A stretch of DNA of 8,290 nt from Ruminococcus sp. UBA1780 (GCA_002315235.1 DCGK01000078.1:1-8290), one strand, 5' to 3'. Shown: positions 1-6,970, counted from the first letter of the stretch. The notes: generated by a model not told the origin, from the letters alone. Program-made: numbers and translations.

Positions 1-1
1 C

Positions 2-1195
2 GGACCTGCAGATTCCTCCAGGAGCTATCTCAATATAGAAGCCATTATTTCAGCATGTATGATTACAGGTGCAGATGCAGTTCATCCGGGTTTTGGATTT
101 CTTTCTGAAAATTCAAAATTTGCGAGAATCTGTGAAAAGTGCGGTATCACATTTATCGGACCTTCACCTGAATCAATCGATATGCTTGGTGACAAGGCAA
201 ATGCAAAGAAGACAATGGAAGAAGCAGGCGTACCTGTAATTCCGGGCTCAAAAGGCGAAATAAAAACACTTGAAGAGGCAAGGGAGCTTGCAGAAAAAAT
301 CGGCTATCCTGTACTTATAAAGGCTGCTGCCGGCGGCGGCGGACGCGGTATCAGAGTAGTAAACAGCAGTGAGGAGCTTGAAGCCCAGATTACTGCTGCA
401 AAGCAGGAATCTCTCAGTTTCTTCAGTGATGATGCGGTATATCTTGAAAAATTCATCGAACGTCCGCGCCATGTTGAAATACAGATTGCAGCAGACAAGG
501 CCGGCCATGTTGTTCATCTCGGTGAACGTGACTGTTCACTTCAGAGAAGACACCAGAAGGTGCTTGAAGAAAGTCCGAGCCCTGTTATGACTGATGAACT
601 CCGCGCCAGGATGGGCGCAGCTGCTGTTACTGCAGCAAAGGTAAGCAATTACTACAATGTCGGAACAATCGAATTCCTTGTTGACAAGAACAATGATTTC
701 TATTTTATGGAAATGAATACAAGAATTCAGGTTGAGCACCCTGTAACCGAATTTGTTACAGGTATGGATCTTGTAAAGACACAGATTAAGATTGCCAACG
801 GTGAAGATCTTGAAGTTACACAGGATGATATCAGACTCAGAGGACATGCTATCGAATGCCGTATCAATGCTGAATGTCCTGAAAAGAACTTCAGACCATG
901 TCCGGGTGAAATCACAGCTCTCTATACTCCGGGCGGTCCCGGCGTAAGAGTTGACAGTTCAGTATACCAGGGCTACACAATAACTCCTTACTATGATTCC
1001 ATGATTTCAAAGCTTATTGTATACGGAAACACACGTGAGGAAGCAATAAGAAAAATGACATGGGCGCTTTCGGAATTCATAGTCGGCGGTATAGATACAA
1101 ACATAGAATTCCAGCTTGATCTTATAAGGGATGAAACATTCGGCACAGGAAACTATGATGTTGGATTTATAGAAACATTTCTTGAAAATCGATGA
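2..1195 (+). CDS. accC: Biotin carboxylase subunit of acetyl-CoA carboxylase (5' truncated by window edge)
   Basis: AccC carboxylates the biotin of the carrier protein AccB with ATP and bicarbonate in the cytoplasm, the first half-reaction of malonyl-CoA synthesis. The reading frame is open from base 2, before the first ATG at 59, and starts with GPADSSRSYLN, a conserved stretch about 50 residues into AccC. The window therefore holds 397 residues of a protein near the usual 450. Visible landmarks, in order, are the HPGFGFLSEN segment, the glycine-rich ATP-grasp loop AAAGGGGRGI (visible residues about 108-117), GERDCSLQRRHQKVLEESPSP in which the first KV lysine and flanking Glu residues bind nucleotide and bicarbonate, and MEMNTRIQVEHPVTE with the catalytic Arg. 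No frameshift is seen. accD follows after 13 nt with an AGGAG overlapping the accC stop, which indicates one operon. Pyruvate carboxylase or a propionyl-CoA paralogue is unlikely because the ORF stops after the biotin carboxylase domain. Confidence 0.96.
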   Translation, partial: GPADSSRSYLNIEAIISACMITGADAVHPGFGFLSENSKFARICEKCGITFIGPSPESIDMLGDKANAKKTMEEAGVPVIPGSKGEIKTLEEARELAEKIGYPVLIKAAAGGGGRGIRVVNSSEELEAQITAAKQESLSFFSDDAVYLEKFIERPRHVEIQIAADKAGHVVHLGERDCSLQRRHQKVLEESPSPVMTDELRARMGAAAVTAAKVSNYYNVGTIEFLVDKNNDFYFMEMNTRIQVEHPVTEFVTGMDLVKTQIKIANGEDLEVTQDDIRLRGHAIECRINAECPEKNFRPCPGEITALYTPGGPGVRVDSSVYQGYTITPYYDSMISKLIVYGNTREEAIRKMTWALSEFIVGGIDTNIEFQLDLIRDETFGTGNYDVGFIETFLENR

Positions 1196-1208
1196 GGAGC
1201 TGTAAAAG

Positions 1209-2081
1209 ATGCTTGAAGATATCTTTAAAGTTGTAAAAACCAGATTTAACGGCAAGGAAGCTGAACAGGATGTGGTTTCGGATACATCCGTACCGGAAAA
1301 CATAATGTTCAAGTGCCCTCGCTGCAGAACTACCTTGTTTGAGGATGACTATATCAGAAACAACAAGGTATGCACATCATGCAATTATCACGGAAGACTT
1401 TCCGCAAGGGAAAGAATCAGGATTACAGCTGACAAGGGTTCATTTGTTGAGTTTGACAGGGATATGATCAGTAAAAATCCTATTGAGTTTCCGGGCTATG
1501 AAAAGAAGCAGGAAGCGCTTCGTACACAGACAGGACTCAATGATGCTGTTGTAACAGGTGAATGCCGTATAAGAAAAATAAGAGTTGTTATTGCAGTAAT
1601 GGATGCTTCATTCATGATGGCTTCAATGGGAAGCGTTGTCGGTGAGAAGATAACACGTGCCATCGAATACGCAACTGAAAACAGAATTCCGTTTATTGCA
1701 TTCACTGCTTCAGGCGGTGCCAGAATGCAGGAAGGTATGGTTTCACTCATGCAGATGGCAAAGACAGCAGGTGCTGTTGCAAGACACAATGAAGCAGGAC
1801 AGCTTTATATAACAGTTCTTACTGATCCTACTACAGGCGGCGTTACAGCTTCATTTGCTTCACTCGGAGATATTATCATTGCTGAACCTAAGGTACTTGT
1901 AGGTTTTGCGGGAAGACGAGTTATTGAGGGTACAATCAAGCAGAGACTTCCTGATGACTTCCAGCTGGCTGAGTTTCAGCTTGAAAAGGGATTTGTTGAT
2001 ATGATTGCTGAGAGAAAGAAAATGAGAAGTGTGCTTTCACATCTTATGATTCTCAACAACTATCGCCCTGAAGAAACCTAA
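1209..2081 (+). CDS. accD: Acetyl-CoA carboxylase carboxyltransferase subunit beta
   Basis: AccD pairs with AccA to form the carboxyltransferase that moves the carboxyl group from biotin to acetyl-CoA, giving malonyl-CoA. The protein has 290 residues, normal for the family. An N-terminal zinc ribbon is visible as Cys36-x2-Cys39 and Cys55-x2-Cys58. The crotonase-like carboxyltransferase core follows, with the oxyanion-hole motif SGGARMQEG at about 168-176 and the typical GGVTASFASLGDIIIAEP and GFAGRRVIEGT segments at about 210-242. The ATG is preceded by AGGAG, and there is no upstream in-frame competitor with a better site. The next gene, accA, begins 17 nt downstream behind GGGAGGA, so the subunits are likely translated from one mRNA in matched amounts. 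All key motifs are intact. Confidence 0.96.
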   Translation: MLEDIFKVVKTRFNGKEAEQDVVSDTSVPENIMFKCPRCRTTLFEDDYIRNNKVCTSCNYHGRLSARERIRITADKGSFVEFDRDMISKNPIEFPGYEKKQEALRTQTGLNDAVVTGECRIRKIRVVIAVMDASFMMASMGSVVGEKITRAIEYATENRIPFIAFTASGGARMQEGMVSLMQMAKTAGAVARHNEAGQLYITVLTDPTTGGVTASFASLGDIIIAEPKVLVGFAGRRVIEGTIKQRLPDDFQLAEFQLEKGFVDMIAERKKMRSVLSHLMILNNYRPEET

Positions 2082-2098
2082 ACGGGAGGACTTAAAGC

Positions 2099-2944
2099 AT
2101 GAATGACTGTGAAAATACGCTGACACCATGGGAACGACTCCAGCTTATCAGACTGAAGGAACGTCCTACAATAAATGACTATATTCCGCTTATTTTTGAT
2201 GAGTTCTATGAACTGCACGGTGACCGTTACTACGGTGATGATGCTGCTGTTCTTGCAGGGCTGGCTATGCTTGAGGGCAGACCGGTTACTGTAATCTCAC
2301 AGGTTAAGGGAAGAAATCTTAATGAAAACAAGAAGTGCAACTTTGCCATGCCACATCCGGAAGGCTACAGAAAGGCACTGAGACTTGCAAGACAGGCAGA
2401 GAAGTTCGGCAGACCGGTAATCTGTTTCATAGATACACCTGGTGCTTTCTGCGGCGTTGAAGCTGAGGAAAGAGGTCAGGGCGAGGCTATTGCCAAAAAC
2501 ATCTGTGAGTTCATGGAGCTTAAAACTCCGGTTATATCCATAGTTCTCGGCGAAGCAGGAAGCGGAGGTGCTCTTGCACTGGGCGTCTGTGATGAGCTTG
2601 CGATGCTTTCAAATGCAATTTACTCAGTTATTTCACCAAGAGGCTTTGCAAGTATTCTCTGGAAGGATGCTTCAAGAGAGAAGGATGCCTGCAATATGAT
2701 GAAAATTACTGCTGAGGATATGATAAGACTCGGTGTTGCAGAGCATATAATTGATGAACCGCTTGGCGGAGCACATGTTGATTTGTGCAAAACTGCCGAA
2801 AATATAAAGGAATATTTGTTAAGTGCAGTAGCTGAAAAATCACAAAAAACTATTGACGAATTACTTAATGAACGATATACTAAGTTTAGAAAAATTGGTG
2901 AGTTCGAAATCAGACAAAAGGAAGAACTTGAAAACCAGAAGTAA
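2099..2944 (+). CDS. accA: Acetyl-CoA carboxylase carboxyltransferase subunit alpha
   Basis: AccA is the biotin-binding half of the carboxyltransferase and works with AccD in an alpha2beta2 complex. The 281-residue protein is shorter than the 319-residue E. coli form, as is common in Firmicutes. Recognisable segments are ELHGDRYYGDDAAVLAG (about 38-54), the VISQVKGRN strand (65-73), MPHPEGYRKALRLARQAEKFGRP (84-106), FIDTPGAFCGVEAEERGQGEAIA (110-132) and GEAGSGGALALG (151-162), which builds the active-site oxyanion hole. ISPRGFASILWKD (178-190) is also diagnostic. The start is set by GGGAGGA 8 nt upstream. The last 60 or so codons look richer in A and T than the rest, but the frame is continuous. 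It is the last acc gene here, and acpP follows after 69 nt. Confidence 0.96.
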   Translation: MNDCENTLTPWERLQLIRLKERPTINDYIPLIFDEFYELHGDRYYGDDAAVLAGLAMLEGRPVTVISQVKGRNLNENKKCNFAMPHPEGYRKALRLARQAEKFGRPVICFIDTPGAFCGVEAEERGQGEAIAKNICEFMELKTPVISIVLGEAGSGGALALGVCDELAMLSNAIYSVISPRGFASILWKDASREKDACNMMKITAEDMIRLGVAEHIIDEPLGGAHVDLCKTAENIKEYLLSAVAEKSQKTIDELLNERYTKFRKIGEFEIRQKEELENQK

Positions 2945-2952
2945 TATTACAG

Positions 2953-2981
2953 TTTATTTTGGCCAGATTAGCCATTATAAT
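2953..2981 (+). promoter_or_regulatory. Candidate acpP promoter with overlapping inverted repeat
   Basis: A perfect -10 box TATAAT lies at 2976-2981. The -35 region is poor (TTTATT at 2953-2958 with a 17-bp spacer). The spacer contains the inverted repeat TGGC-N7-GCCA at 2960-2974, ending one base before the -10 box, a plausible operator position. A separate acpP promoter would fit the high demand for acyl carrier protein. The repeat does not resemble the FapR or FabT sites as I know them, so no regulator is named. Confidence 0.4.
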
Positions 2982-3013
2982 AAAATTCAAATTTACACAC
3001 GGAGGAAATAATA

Positions 3014-3250
3014 ATGGTTTTTGACAAACTTAAGGACATTATTGCTGACCAGCTCGATGCAGATGCAGAATCAATCAAGATGGAATCTTCAATCACAGAA
3101 GATCTTCACGCTGATTCACTTGATGTTGTTGACCTTATCATGACAATCGAAAGCGAATTCGATATCGAATTCCCAGACAGCGATGTAGAAGCTATCAAGA
3201 CTGTTGGTGATATCGTAAACTATATCGAAGCAAACGCTTCAGCAGAATAA
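3014..3250 (+). CDS. acpP: Acyl carrier protein
   Basis: AcpP carries acyl intermediates as thioesters on a phosphopantetheine arm during type II fatty acid synthesis. The 78-residue acidic protein has the hallmark motif DSLDVVDL, in which Ser35 receives the prosthetic group. The four-helix pattern is clear, with FDIEFPDSDVEAIKTVGDIVNYI forming helices II to IV. A strong GGAGG stands at 3001-3005, 8 nt before ATG. Codon choice leans towards C-ending codons (ATC, TTC, GAC), which is usual for very highly expressed genes and differs from the neighbouring acc genes. Its place directly after accA supports a role in primary fatty acid synthesis rather than a polyketide or cell-wall carrier, although sequence alone does not prove that. 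Confidence 0.95.
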   Translation: MVFDKLKDIIADQLDADAESIKMESSITEDLHADSLDVVDLIMTIESEFDIEFPDSDVEAIKTVGDIVNYIEANASAE

Positions 3251-3254
3251 TTAA

Positions 3255-3297
3255 AATATTCACCCGGCCTTCTCAAACAAAGATGTCGGGTGATATT
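3255..3297 (+). other. Stem-loop between acpP and the small membrane protein gene
   Basis: TCACCCG (3260-3266) pairs perfectly with CGGGTGA (3287-3293). The stem extends by four A/T pairs with one bulged T, and the loop is 20 nt. No T-run follows, so this is not a convincing intrinsic terminator. It could protect the 3' end of a processed acpP mRNA or act as a partial pause site. Confidence 0.4.
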
Positions 3298-3317
3298 GAT
3301 TTATGAAAGGATTCATA

Positions 3318-3479
3318 ATGAAAAAAATTGAAGAAAAAGCACTGGTATTCAGTACTTTCACTTCTGTGCTTTTGTCATTTGTTGTTGTATTAGGTGCTGT
3401 TGCCATTGTTACACTCAAAACAAAGCAGAATCGTGATTACGATGAAAAGTGGAAGGATTATGATGAGTGCGGTGTATAA
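3318..3479 (+). CDS. Small single-pass membrane protein, 53 residues, unknown function
   Basis: I do not recognise this gene. The ORF runs ATG to TAA. Its product begins MKKIEEKALV, continues with one hydrophobic segment at about residues 9-33 (rich in V, L, A and F) and ends with a strongly charged tail of about 20 residues containing YDEKWKDYDECGV. This reads as a single transmembrane helix rather than a cleaved signal peptide, since no clear cleavage site is seen. AAAGG at 3306-3310 sits 7 nt before this ATG. An in-frame ATG at 3303 has no such site and is less likely. The gene lies 67 nt after acpP on the same strand and ends just before a strong terminator, so it is probably the last cistron of the lipid operon. 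A role at the membrane is inference only. Confidence 0.6.
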   Translation: MKKIEEKALVFSTFTSVLLSFVVVLGAVAIVTLKTKQNRDYDEKWKDYDECGV

Positions 3480-3482
3480 TCA

Positions 3483-3536
3483 GATAAACAAAAAGACACA
3501 TAAGGCATAACTGCTTATGTGTCTTTTTTGTTTATC
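3483..3536. terminator. Bidirectional intrinsic terminator between convergent genes
   Basis: The arms 3483-3504 and 3514-3536 are complementary over 22 positions with one extra T on the right arm, around a 9-nt loop. The core GACACATAAG / CTTATGTGTC is flanked by an A-run on the left and a T-run on the right, so each strand gives a hairpin followed by U residues. It ends the rightward acc-acpP-small ORF transcript and the leftward yabR transcript. The yabR stop codon (3532-3534) lies inside the right arm. Confidence 0.9.
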
Positions 3537-4068
3537 TTCCGCGCTTTGTATTGCGTCGTTTTCCGTCCATATTCTTTTTTAAATCGCTCATTTTTTCATC
3601 ACTGCTCTGTTTGAAACGTGAAAGCATATCCTCGAAAGAACTGTCAGCTGTCTGAGGCTTTGCTGCCTGGCGGTTAGGTATGAATTCTGCCGGCTGTCCG
3701 CCGCCGCTGTTTCTGTTTCCGGAGTTTCTCGGAAAACCGTTTCTGTTTTCTCTGTTTTCAAAGTTTCTCTGACCACCGAATCTGTCAGGTTTCTGACCCT
3801 GCGGTCTTGGTCTTGGAGCAGGAGTGTCAGCAGCTTTTTTGATTGAAAGGCTCATTTTTCCGTTTTCGTCAATGTTAAGAACCTTAACCCTGACTTCCTG
3901 ACCTTCTGTCAGATGCTCCCTGATCTCGTTTACAAAAGTATTGGAAACCTCAGAGATATGAACCATACCTACGTGTACCTTTTCGTCAGCGGTAATTTCG
4001 ACAAAAGCACCATATGCTGCTATGTTTCTAACTTTACCGTCATAAATCTTACCTGTTTCGAGCGACAT
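3532..4068 (-). CDS. yabR: S1-domain RNA-binding protein, YabR type
   Basis: Residues 1 to about 78 form an S1 RNA-binding domain, with GKIYDGKVRNIAAYGAFVEI, GMVHISEVS and VKVLNIDENGKMSLSIK as the expected strands. After it comes a low-complexity, probably disordered stretch (about 80-142) rich in Pro, Arg, Asn, Gly and Gln. A conserved-looking charged tail closes the protein, with FEDMLSRFKQSSDEKMSDLKK (145-165) and a basic end, KRRNTKRGR. The 178-residue length exceeds the roughly 130 residues of B. subtilis YabR because of the middle linker. The start is supported by AGGAGGA (plus positions 4081-4087), although the 12-nt spacing is long. It follows divIC by 28 nt, the same order as divIC-yabR in B. 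subtilis. The cellular role of this family is not settled; binding structured RNA or ribosomes is likely. Confidence 0.8.
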   Translation of the reverse strand: MSLETGKIYDGKVRNIAAYGAFVEITADEKVHVGMVHISEVSNTFVNEIREHLTEGQEVRVKVLNIDENGKMSLSIKKAADTPAPRPRPQGQKPDRFGGQRNFENRENRNGFPRNSGNRNSGGGQPAEFIPNRQAAKPQTADSSFEDMLSRFKQSSDEKMSDLKKNMDGKRRNTKRGR

Positions 4069-4096
4069 AAAAAAATAGTATCCTCCTGATTAAAAC

Positions 4097-4393
4097 TTAG
4101 TTTCTTGAAGTATCATAAAATCTGATTTCGTTTGGATAAGCGTAGTTCATGTTTTCTATAGCCAGCTTTTCCTTGTAGCTGTTTATATCATCATCGTTCA
4201 GAAGACGCTGATACTCCTCGTTCTGGCTTTCAATTTCCTCTGTTTTCTGTTTGAGCTGCTGAAGCTCTTCACGCTTTTCTGCAAGAGATGCCTGCGTTGA
4301 GATTATTGACGCAAAGCATGCCAGAACAGAAATCACCAGAATGATTCTTGTACATACCTTTAAAAAACTTTTGTCTTTTGTTTTACTGCTCAT
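4097..4393 (-). CDS. divIC: FtsB/DivIC-family septum formation protein
   Basis: This is a small bitopic division protein of 98 residues. It has a short charged cytoplasmic start (1-10), one transmembrane helix at about 12-32, and an extracytoplasmic coiled coil (35-68) rich in Glu, Gln, Leu and Lys. The conserved end domain LAIENMNYAYPNEIRFYD (77-94) matches the family pattern in which a Tyr and Pro precede GE/NEI. DivIC associates with DivIB and FtsL at the septum and stabilises the divisome. Synteny with the S1 protein downstream supports the DivIC name over an unrelated coiled-coil protein. The start follows a purine-rich site (GGGAGAGG, plus 4400-4407). The gene has its own promoter at 4433-4461, so it need not depend on the thi operon upstream. 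Confidence 0.8.
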   Translation of the reverse strand: MSSKTKDKSFLKVCTRIILVISVLACFASIISTQASLAEKREELQQLKQKTEEIESQNEEYQRLLNDDDINSYKEKLAIENMNYAYPNEIRFYDTSRN

Positions 4394-4432
4394 CTGGCAC
4401 CTCTCCCTTTATGATAATCTGTATAATATCCT

Positions 4433-4461
4433 ATTATACTACAAAAAACGTATTCATTCAA
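4433..4461 (-). promoter_or_regulatory. Sigma-A type promoter of divIC-yabR
   Basis: Read on the minus strand, TTGAAT (4456-4461) and a perfect TATAAT (4433-4438) are separated by exactly 17 bp. The predicted start point is near 4426, giving a leader of about 33 nt before the divIC ATG. The position, directly after the tenI stop, makes sense for separating the two operons. Confidence 0.75.
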
Positions 4462-4490
4462 GAGTTTTACGATATTTTTTGACTTTGCTG

Positions 4491-5024
4491 TCAATTCATA
4501 TAACCGGACATGATGCACACACCTGCAGCACCGCACTCCATTACGGATTTTTCGTTTTCCGGGGTTATTCCGCCGATTGCATATACCGGGATTTCAACAT
4601 CTGAAATTATTTCTGTTAAAAACTTCAGTCCGCGGGGCGGAACACCTTTTTTGCAGTCAGTTGCGAAAATATGTCCTGCGATAAGGAAGTCAGCGCCCTT
4701 CTTCTGTGCCTGAACAGCTTCCTCAGCGGAATGAACGGATACTCCGGTACGGCATACTCTGTTTTCTGAATTCATAAAGTCACTGAAGGAAAGCTGCAGA
4801 GCTTCACATCCGATTACGGAGGCAGTTTCCGAAAAACTGTTTATACAGAAATCCGTGTTCCTGTCAGCACAGATTTTTTTTACCTTCAGTGCCAGTTCCC
4901 TGTATTCTTTCTCTGAAAGATCTTTTTCACGGAGTATAATCATGTCTGCGGTTTCACACGCCTTTTCCAGAGTTTTAAGGAAATCTCCGCGGCAGAGCTT
5001 TCTGTTTGTAACACAGATACGCAT
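4491..5024 (-). CDS. tenI: TenI-like thiazole tautomerase (ThiE superfamily)
   Basis: The protein is a 177-residue TIM-barrel member of the ThiE/TenI family. TenI aromatises the thiazole phosphate carboxylate made by ThiG, while ThiE joins thiazole and pyrimidine. TenI is favoured because the segment GADFLIAGHIFATDCKKGVPPRGL (110-133) follows the B. subtilis TenI pattern, with His118 at the place of the reported catalytic His122. Also, the Mg-binding Asp-containing motifs of ThiE (ND and HVGQED) appear as NS (62-63) and QLSFSD (77-82). LREKDLSEKEY (31-41) and AIGGITPEN (149-157) are common to both branches. The ATG lies 2 nt after the thiH stop, with AAGGG (plus 5032-5036) inside the thiH end, so translation is probably coupled. 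Automated pipelines would probably call it thiE, and loss of a few N-terminal residues compared with relatives cannot be excluded. Confidence 0.75.
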   Translation of the reverse strand: MRICVTNRKLCRGDFLKTLEKACETADMIILREKDLSEKEYRELALKVKKICADRNTDFCINSFSETASVIGCEALQLSFSDFMNSENRVCRTGVSVHSAEEAVQAQKKGADFLIAGHIFATDCKKGVPPRGLKFLTEIISDVEIPVYAIGGITPENEKSVMECGAAGVCIMSGYMN

Positions 5025-5026
5025 TG

Positions 5027-6181
5027 CTATACCCTTACGTAGTCTGTCATTACCGGCTGACAGCCCATGTCTTTGATTGCCTGACGAATTTCTTCAACAT
5101 TTCGGGGATCGGAAATAATGAACTGTGCATCTCCCTTTTCGTCCTCTCCTTCATGTCCGCCTATTCCGGTGCTTACGCCTGCGGATATTTTGGTTGCGGC
5201 AAGACCTATGACATTGTCTCTGAAGCCTGCTCGTTCTCTTGTGGAGATTGTCATGCCGGCAAACGGCATGAATATTCTGTATGCACACATTACCTGAAGA
5301 AGCTGGCGTTCATGTACATCCCTGGGATTGATTTCGTCATGGTTGATTGTAGGTCTGAGTCTCGGACAGGAGAAGGCTATTTCTGCATGAGGATATTTTT
5401 TCTGAATAAGATATGCGTGCATTCCTGTTGCGAAGGCATCCTTTCTGAAGTCAGAAAGACCAAGGAGGGCTGCAAAGCCTACACCTCTCATTCCTCCGAT
5501 AAGTGCTCTTTCCTGAGCATTTATTCTGTAAGGGAATATTCTCTTGTGACCCTCCAGGTGGAGAGTTTCGTATTTGTCACTGTCGTATGTTTCCTGAAAT
5601 ACAGTTACATAGTCAGCTCCGCATTCATGGAGATATCTGTATTCATCCGAGTTTACAGGATATATTTCAAGGCCGATTACCCTGAAATATTTTGAAGCAA
5701 TTTTACAGGCTTCACCTATGTATTCAATGTCTGACATTTTGCGGCTTTCACCTGTCAGAATGAGGATTTCCTCAAGTCCTGACTGTGAAATGATTTTCAT
5801 TTCATGGTCTATTTCATCATAGTCAAGCTTTGCCCTGTTAATTTTGTTATGACAGTTAAATCCGCAGTATATGCAGTAGTTTTCACAGTAGTTTGCGATG
5901 TATACAGGCGTGAACATCATTACTGAGTTTCCGAAATGCTTTCTTGTTTCCTCCTTTGCACGTGCGGCCAGCTGTTCAAGGTACGGATCGGCTGCAGGTG
6001 AAAGAAGAGCTCCGAAATCATACGGAGTAAGGATGTCCTTTCTGAGAGCATTTGTAACATCCTGATGTGTAAAGCTGTCGGGATTATAGCTGTTCATTGC
6101 TTCGATTACTCTGTCAGGAATATCGGTATCTGTTACTTCCATTCCTTCAAGGTATTTCATGTGGTCGATTTTGCAGTTCAA
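5027..6181 (-). CDS. thiH: 2-iminoacetate (dehydroglycine) synthase, radical SAM
   Basis: ThiH cleaves tyrosine with S-adenosylmethionine to give dehydroglycine and p-cresol, supplying the C-N unit of the thiazole. It acts under anaerobic conditions and is partnered by ThiG. The 384-residue protein has the radical SAM cluster motif Cys99-x3-Cys103-x2-Cys106 (CENYCIYC), preceded by ALLSPAADPYLEQLA and FGNSVMMFTPVYIANY. Further conserved parts are LILTGESR, GLEIYPVN, DYVTVFQETY and SCPRLRP, and the end carries the GVSTGIGGHE segment. The start is a TTG at 6179-6181, chosen because GGAGG (plus 6191-6195) stands 9 nt ahead. The next ATG, codon 8, has no site, and starting there would remove the typical DHMKY beginning of the family. 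thiG ends 18 nt upstream. Presence of ThiH rather than the glycine oxidase ThiO fits an anaerobe. Confidence 0.95.
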   Translation of the reverse strand: MNCKIDHMKYLEGMEVTDTDIPDRVIEAMNSYNPDSFTHQDVTNALRKDILTPYDFGALLSPAADPYLEQLAARAKEETRKHFGNSVMMFTPVYIANYCENYCIYCGFNCHNKINRAKLDYDEIDHEMKIISQSGLEEILILTGESRKMSDIEYIGEACKIASKYFRVIGLEIYPVNSDEYRYLHECGADYVTVFQETYDSDKYETLHLEGHKRIFPYRINAQERALIGGMRGVGFAALLGLSDFRKDAFATGMHAYLIQKKYPHAEIAFSCPRLRPTINHDEINPRDVHERQLLQVMCAYRIFMPFAGMTISTRERAGFRDNVIGLAATKISAGVSTGIGGHEGEDEKGDAQFIISDPRNVEEIRQAIKDMGCQPVMTDYVRV

Positions 6182-6190
6182 AGTATTTTA

Positions 6191-6195
6191 CCTCC
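6191..6195 (-). promoter_or_regulatory. Ribosome binding site that fixes the TTG start of thiH
   Basis: GGAGG on the minus strand stands 9 nt before TTG (6179-6181) but 30 nt before the first in-frame ATG (6158-6160). It lies within the 18-nt gap after the thiG stop. Confidence 0.8.
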
Positions 6196-6199
6196 GTTA

Positions 6200-6970
6200 T
6201 CAGTCATGAAGGAATCCTGTGAGAGGACTTGAGGCCTCTCCCCTGTTTTCAAGCACCCGGCCTGTTCCTGAGAGATATGCAAGACGTCCTGCCTCAACGG
6301 CAAGTTTAAATGCTCTGGACATTACAGCGATATCCCCTGCTGTCGCGATTGCTGTGTTTGCCATAACTGCGGCGCATCCGAGTTCCATTGCCTCGCATGC
6401 CTGTGACGGTTTTCCGATACCGGCGTCAACTATAACAGGAAGGTTTGTTTCCTCGATTATAATTTTTATAAAATCCTTTGTGCAGAGCCCCTTGTTGCTT
6501 CCTATAGGTGCTGCAAGAGGCATTACAGAAGCGGCACCGGCAGCTTCCAGCTTTCTTGCCGCAGCAAGGTCAGGCATCATGTACGGCATTACTATGAAGC
6601 CTTCCTTTGCCAGAATTTCTGTTGCCTTTACTGTTTCCTCGTTATCAGGAAGGAGATATTTTGAGTCGCGGATGATTTCTATTTTTACAAAATCACCGCA
6701 GCCCATTTCCCTTGCCAGCCTTGCGATGCGGACTGCTTCATCGGCAGTTCTTGCTCCGCTTGTGTTAGGGAGGAGTGTGATTCCTTCCGGAATAAAGTCA
6801 AGTATGTTTTCCTGGTCACCTGTGTTTGCTCTTCTTACAGAGAGGGTTGCCATTTCGACACCGCCGTTTTCAAGTACGGTTTTGGTGTCCTTTACTGAAA
6901 ATTTTCCTGAACCGAGTATGAAGCGGGAGGTGAATTCGTGTCCGCCGAGTATTAATTTATCGCTGTTCAT
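6200..6970 (-). CDS. thiG: Thiazole synthase
   Basis: ThiG builds the thiazole phosphate ring from deoxyxylulose 5-phosphate, dehydroglycine and the sulfur of ThiS thiocarboxylate. The 256-residue TIM-barrel protein shows FTSRFILGSGKF near the start (13-24), TLLPNTSGARTADEAVRIARLARE (65-88), and FVKIEIIRDSKYLLPDN (94-110) in which Lys96 forms the Schiff base with the sugar. Later come GAPIGSNKG-like residues (APIGSNKGL), PVIVDAGIGKPSQA and ANTAIATAGD, all typical of the phosphate and substrate sites. The length is normal. ATG at 6968-6970 is preceded by AAAGG (plus 6981-6985). It sits between thiS and thiH, so substrate and partners come from one mRNA. Confidence 0.96.
   Translation of the reverse strand: MNSDKLILGGHEFTSRFILGSGKFSVKDTKTVLENGGVEMATLSVRRANTGDQENILDFIPEGITLLPNTSGARTADEAVRIARLAREMGCGDFVKIEIIRDSKYLLPDNEETVKATEILAKEGFIVMPYMMPDLAAARKLEAAGAASVMPLAAPIGSNKGLCTKDFIKIIIEETNLPVIVDAGIGKPSQACEAMELGCAAVMANTAIATAGDIAVMSRAFKLAVEAGRLAYLSGTGRVLENRGEASSPLTGFLHD

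Noticed and set aside
3255..3297. Hairpin after acpP as an intrinsic terminator
   Set aside because: The stem is fair, but no T-run follows and the small membrane protein gene starts just downstream. It is listed only as a stem-loop.
4479..4494. Hairpin TTGAC/GTCAA after tenI as a terminator of the thi operon
   Set aside because: The stem has only 5 bp of mostly A/T pairs and is followed by A residues, not U residues, in the direction of transcription. No convincing terminator was found between tenI and the divIC promoter.
5024..5695. 223-codon ORF on the plus strand
   Set aside because: It lies opposite thiH; the Cys-rich, low-complexity translation mirrors thiH codons and shows no family features.
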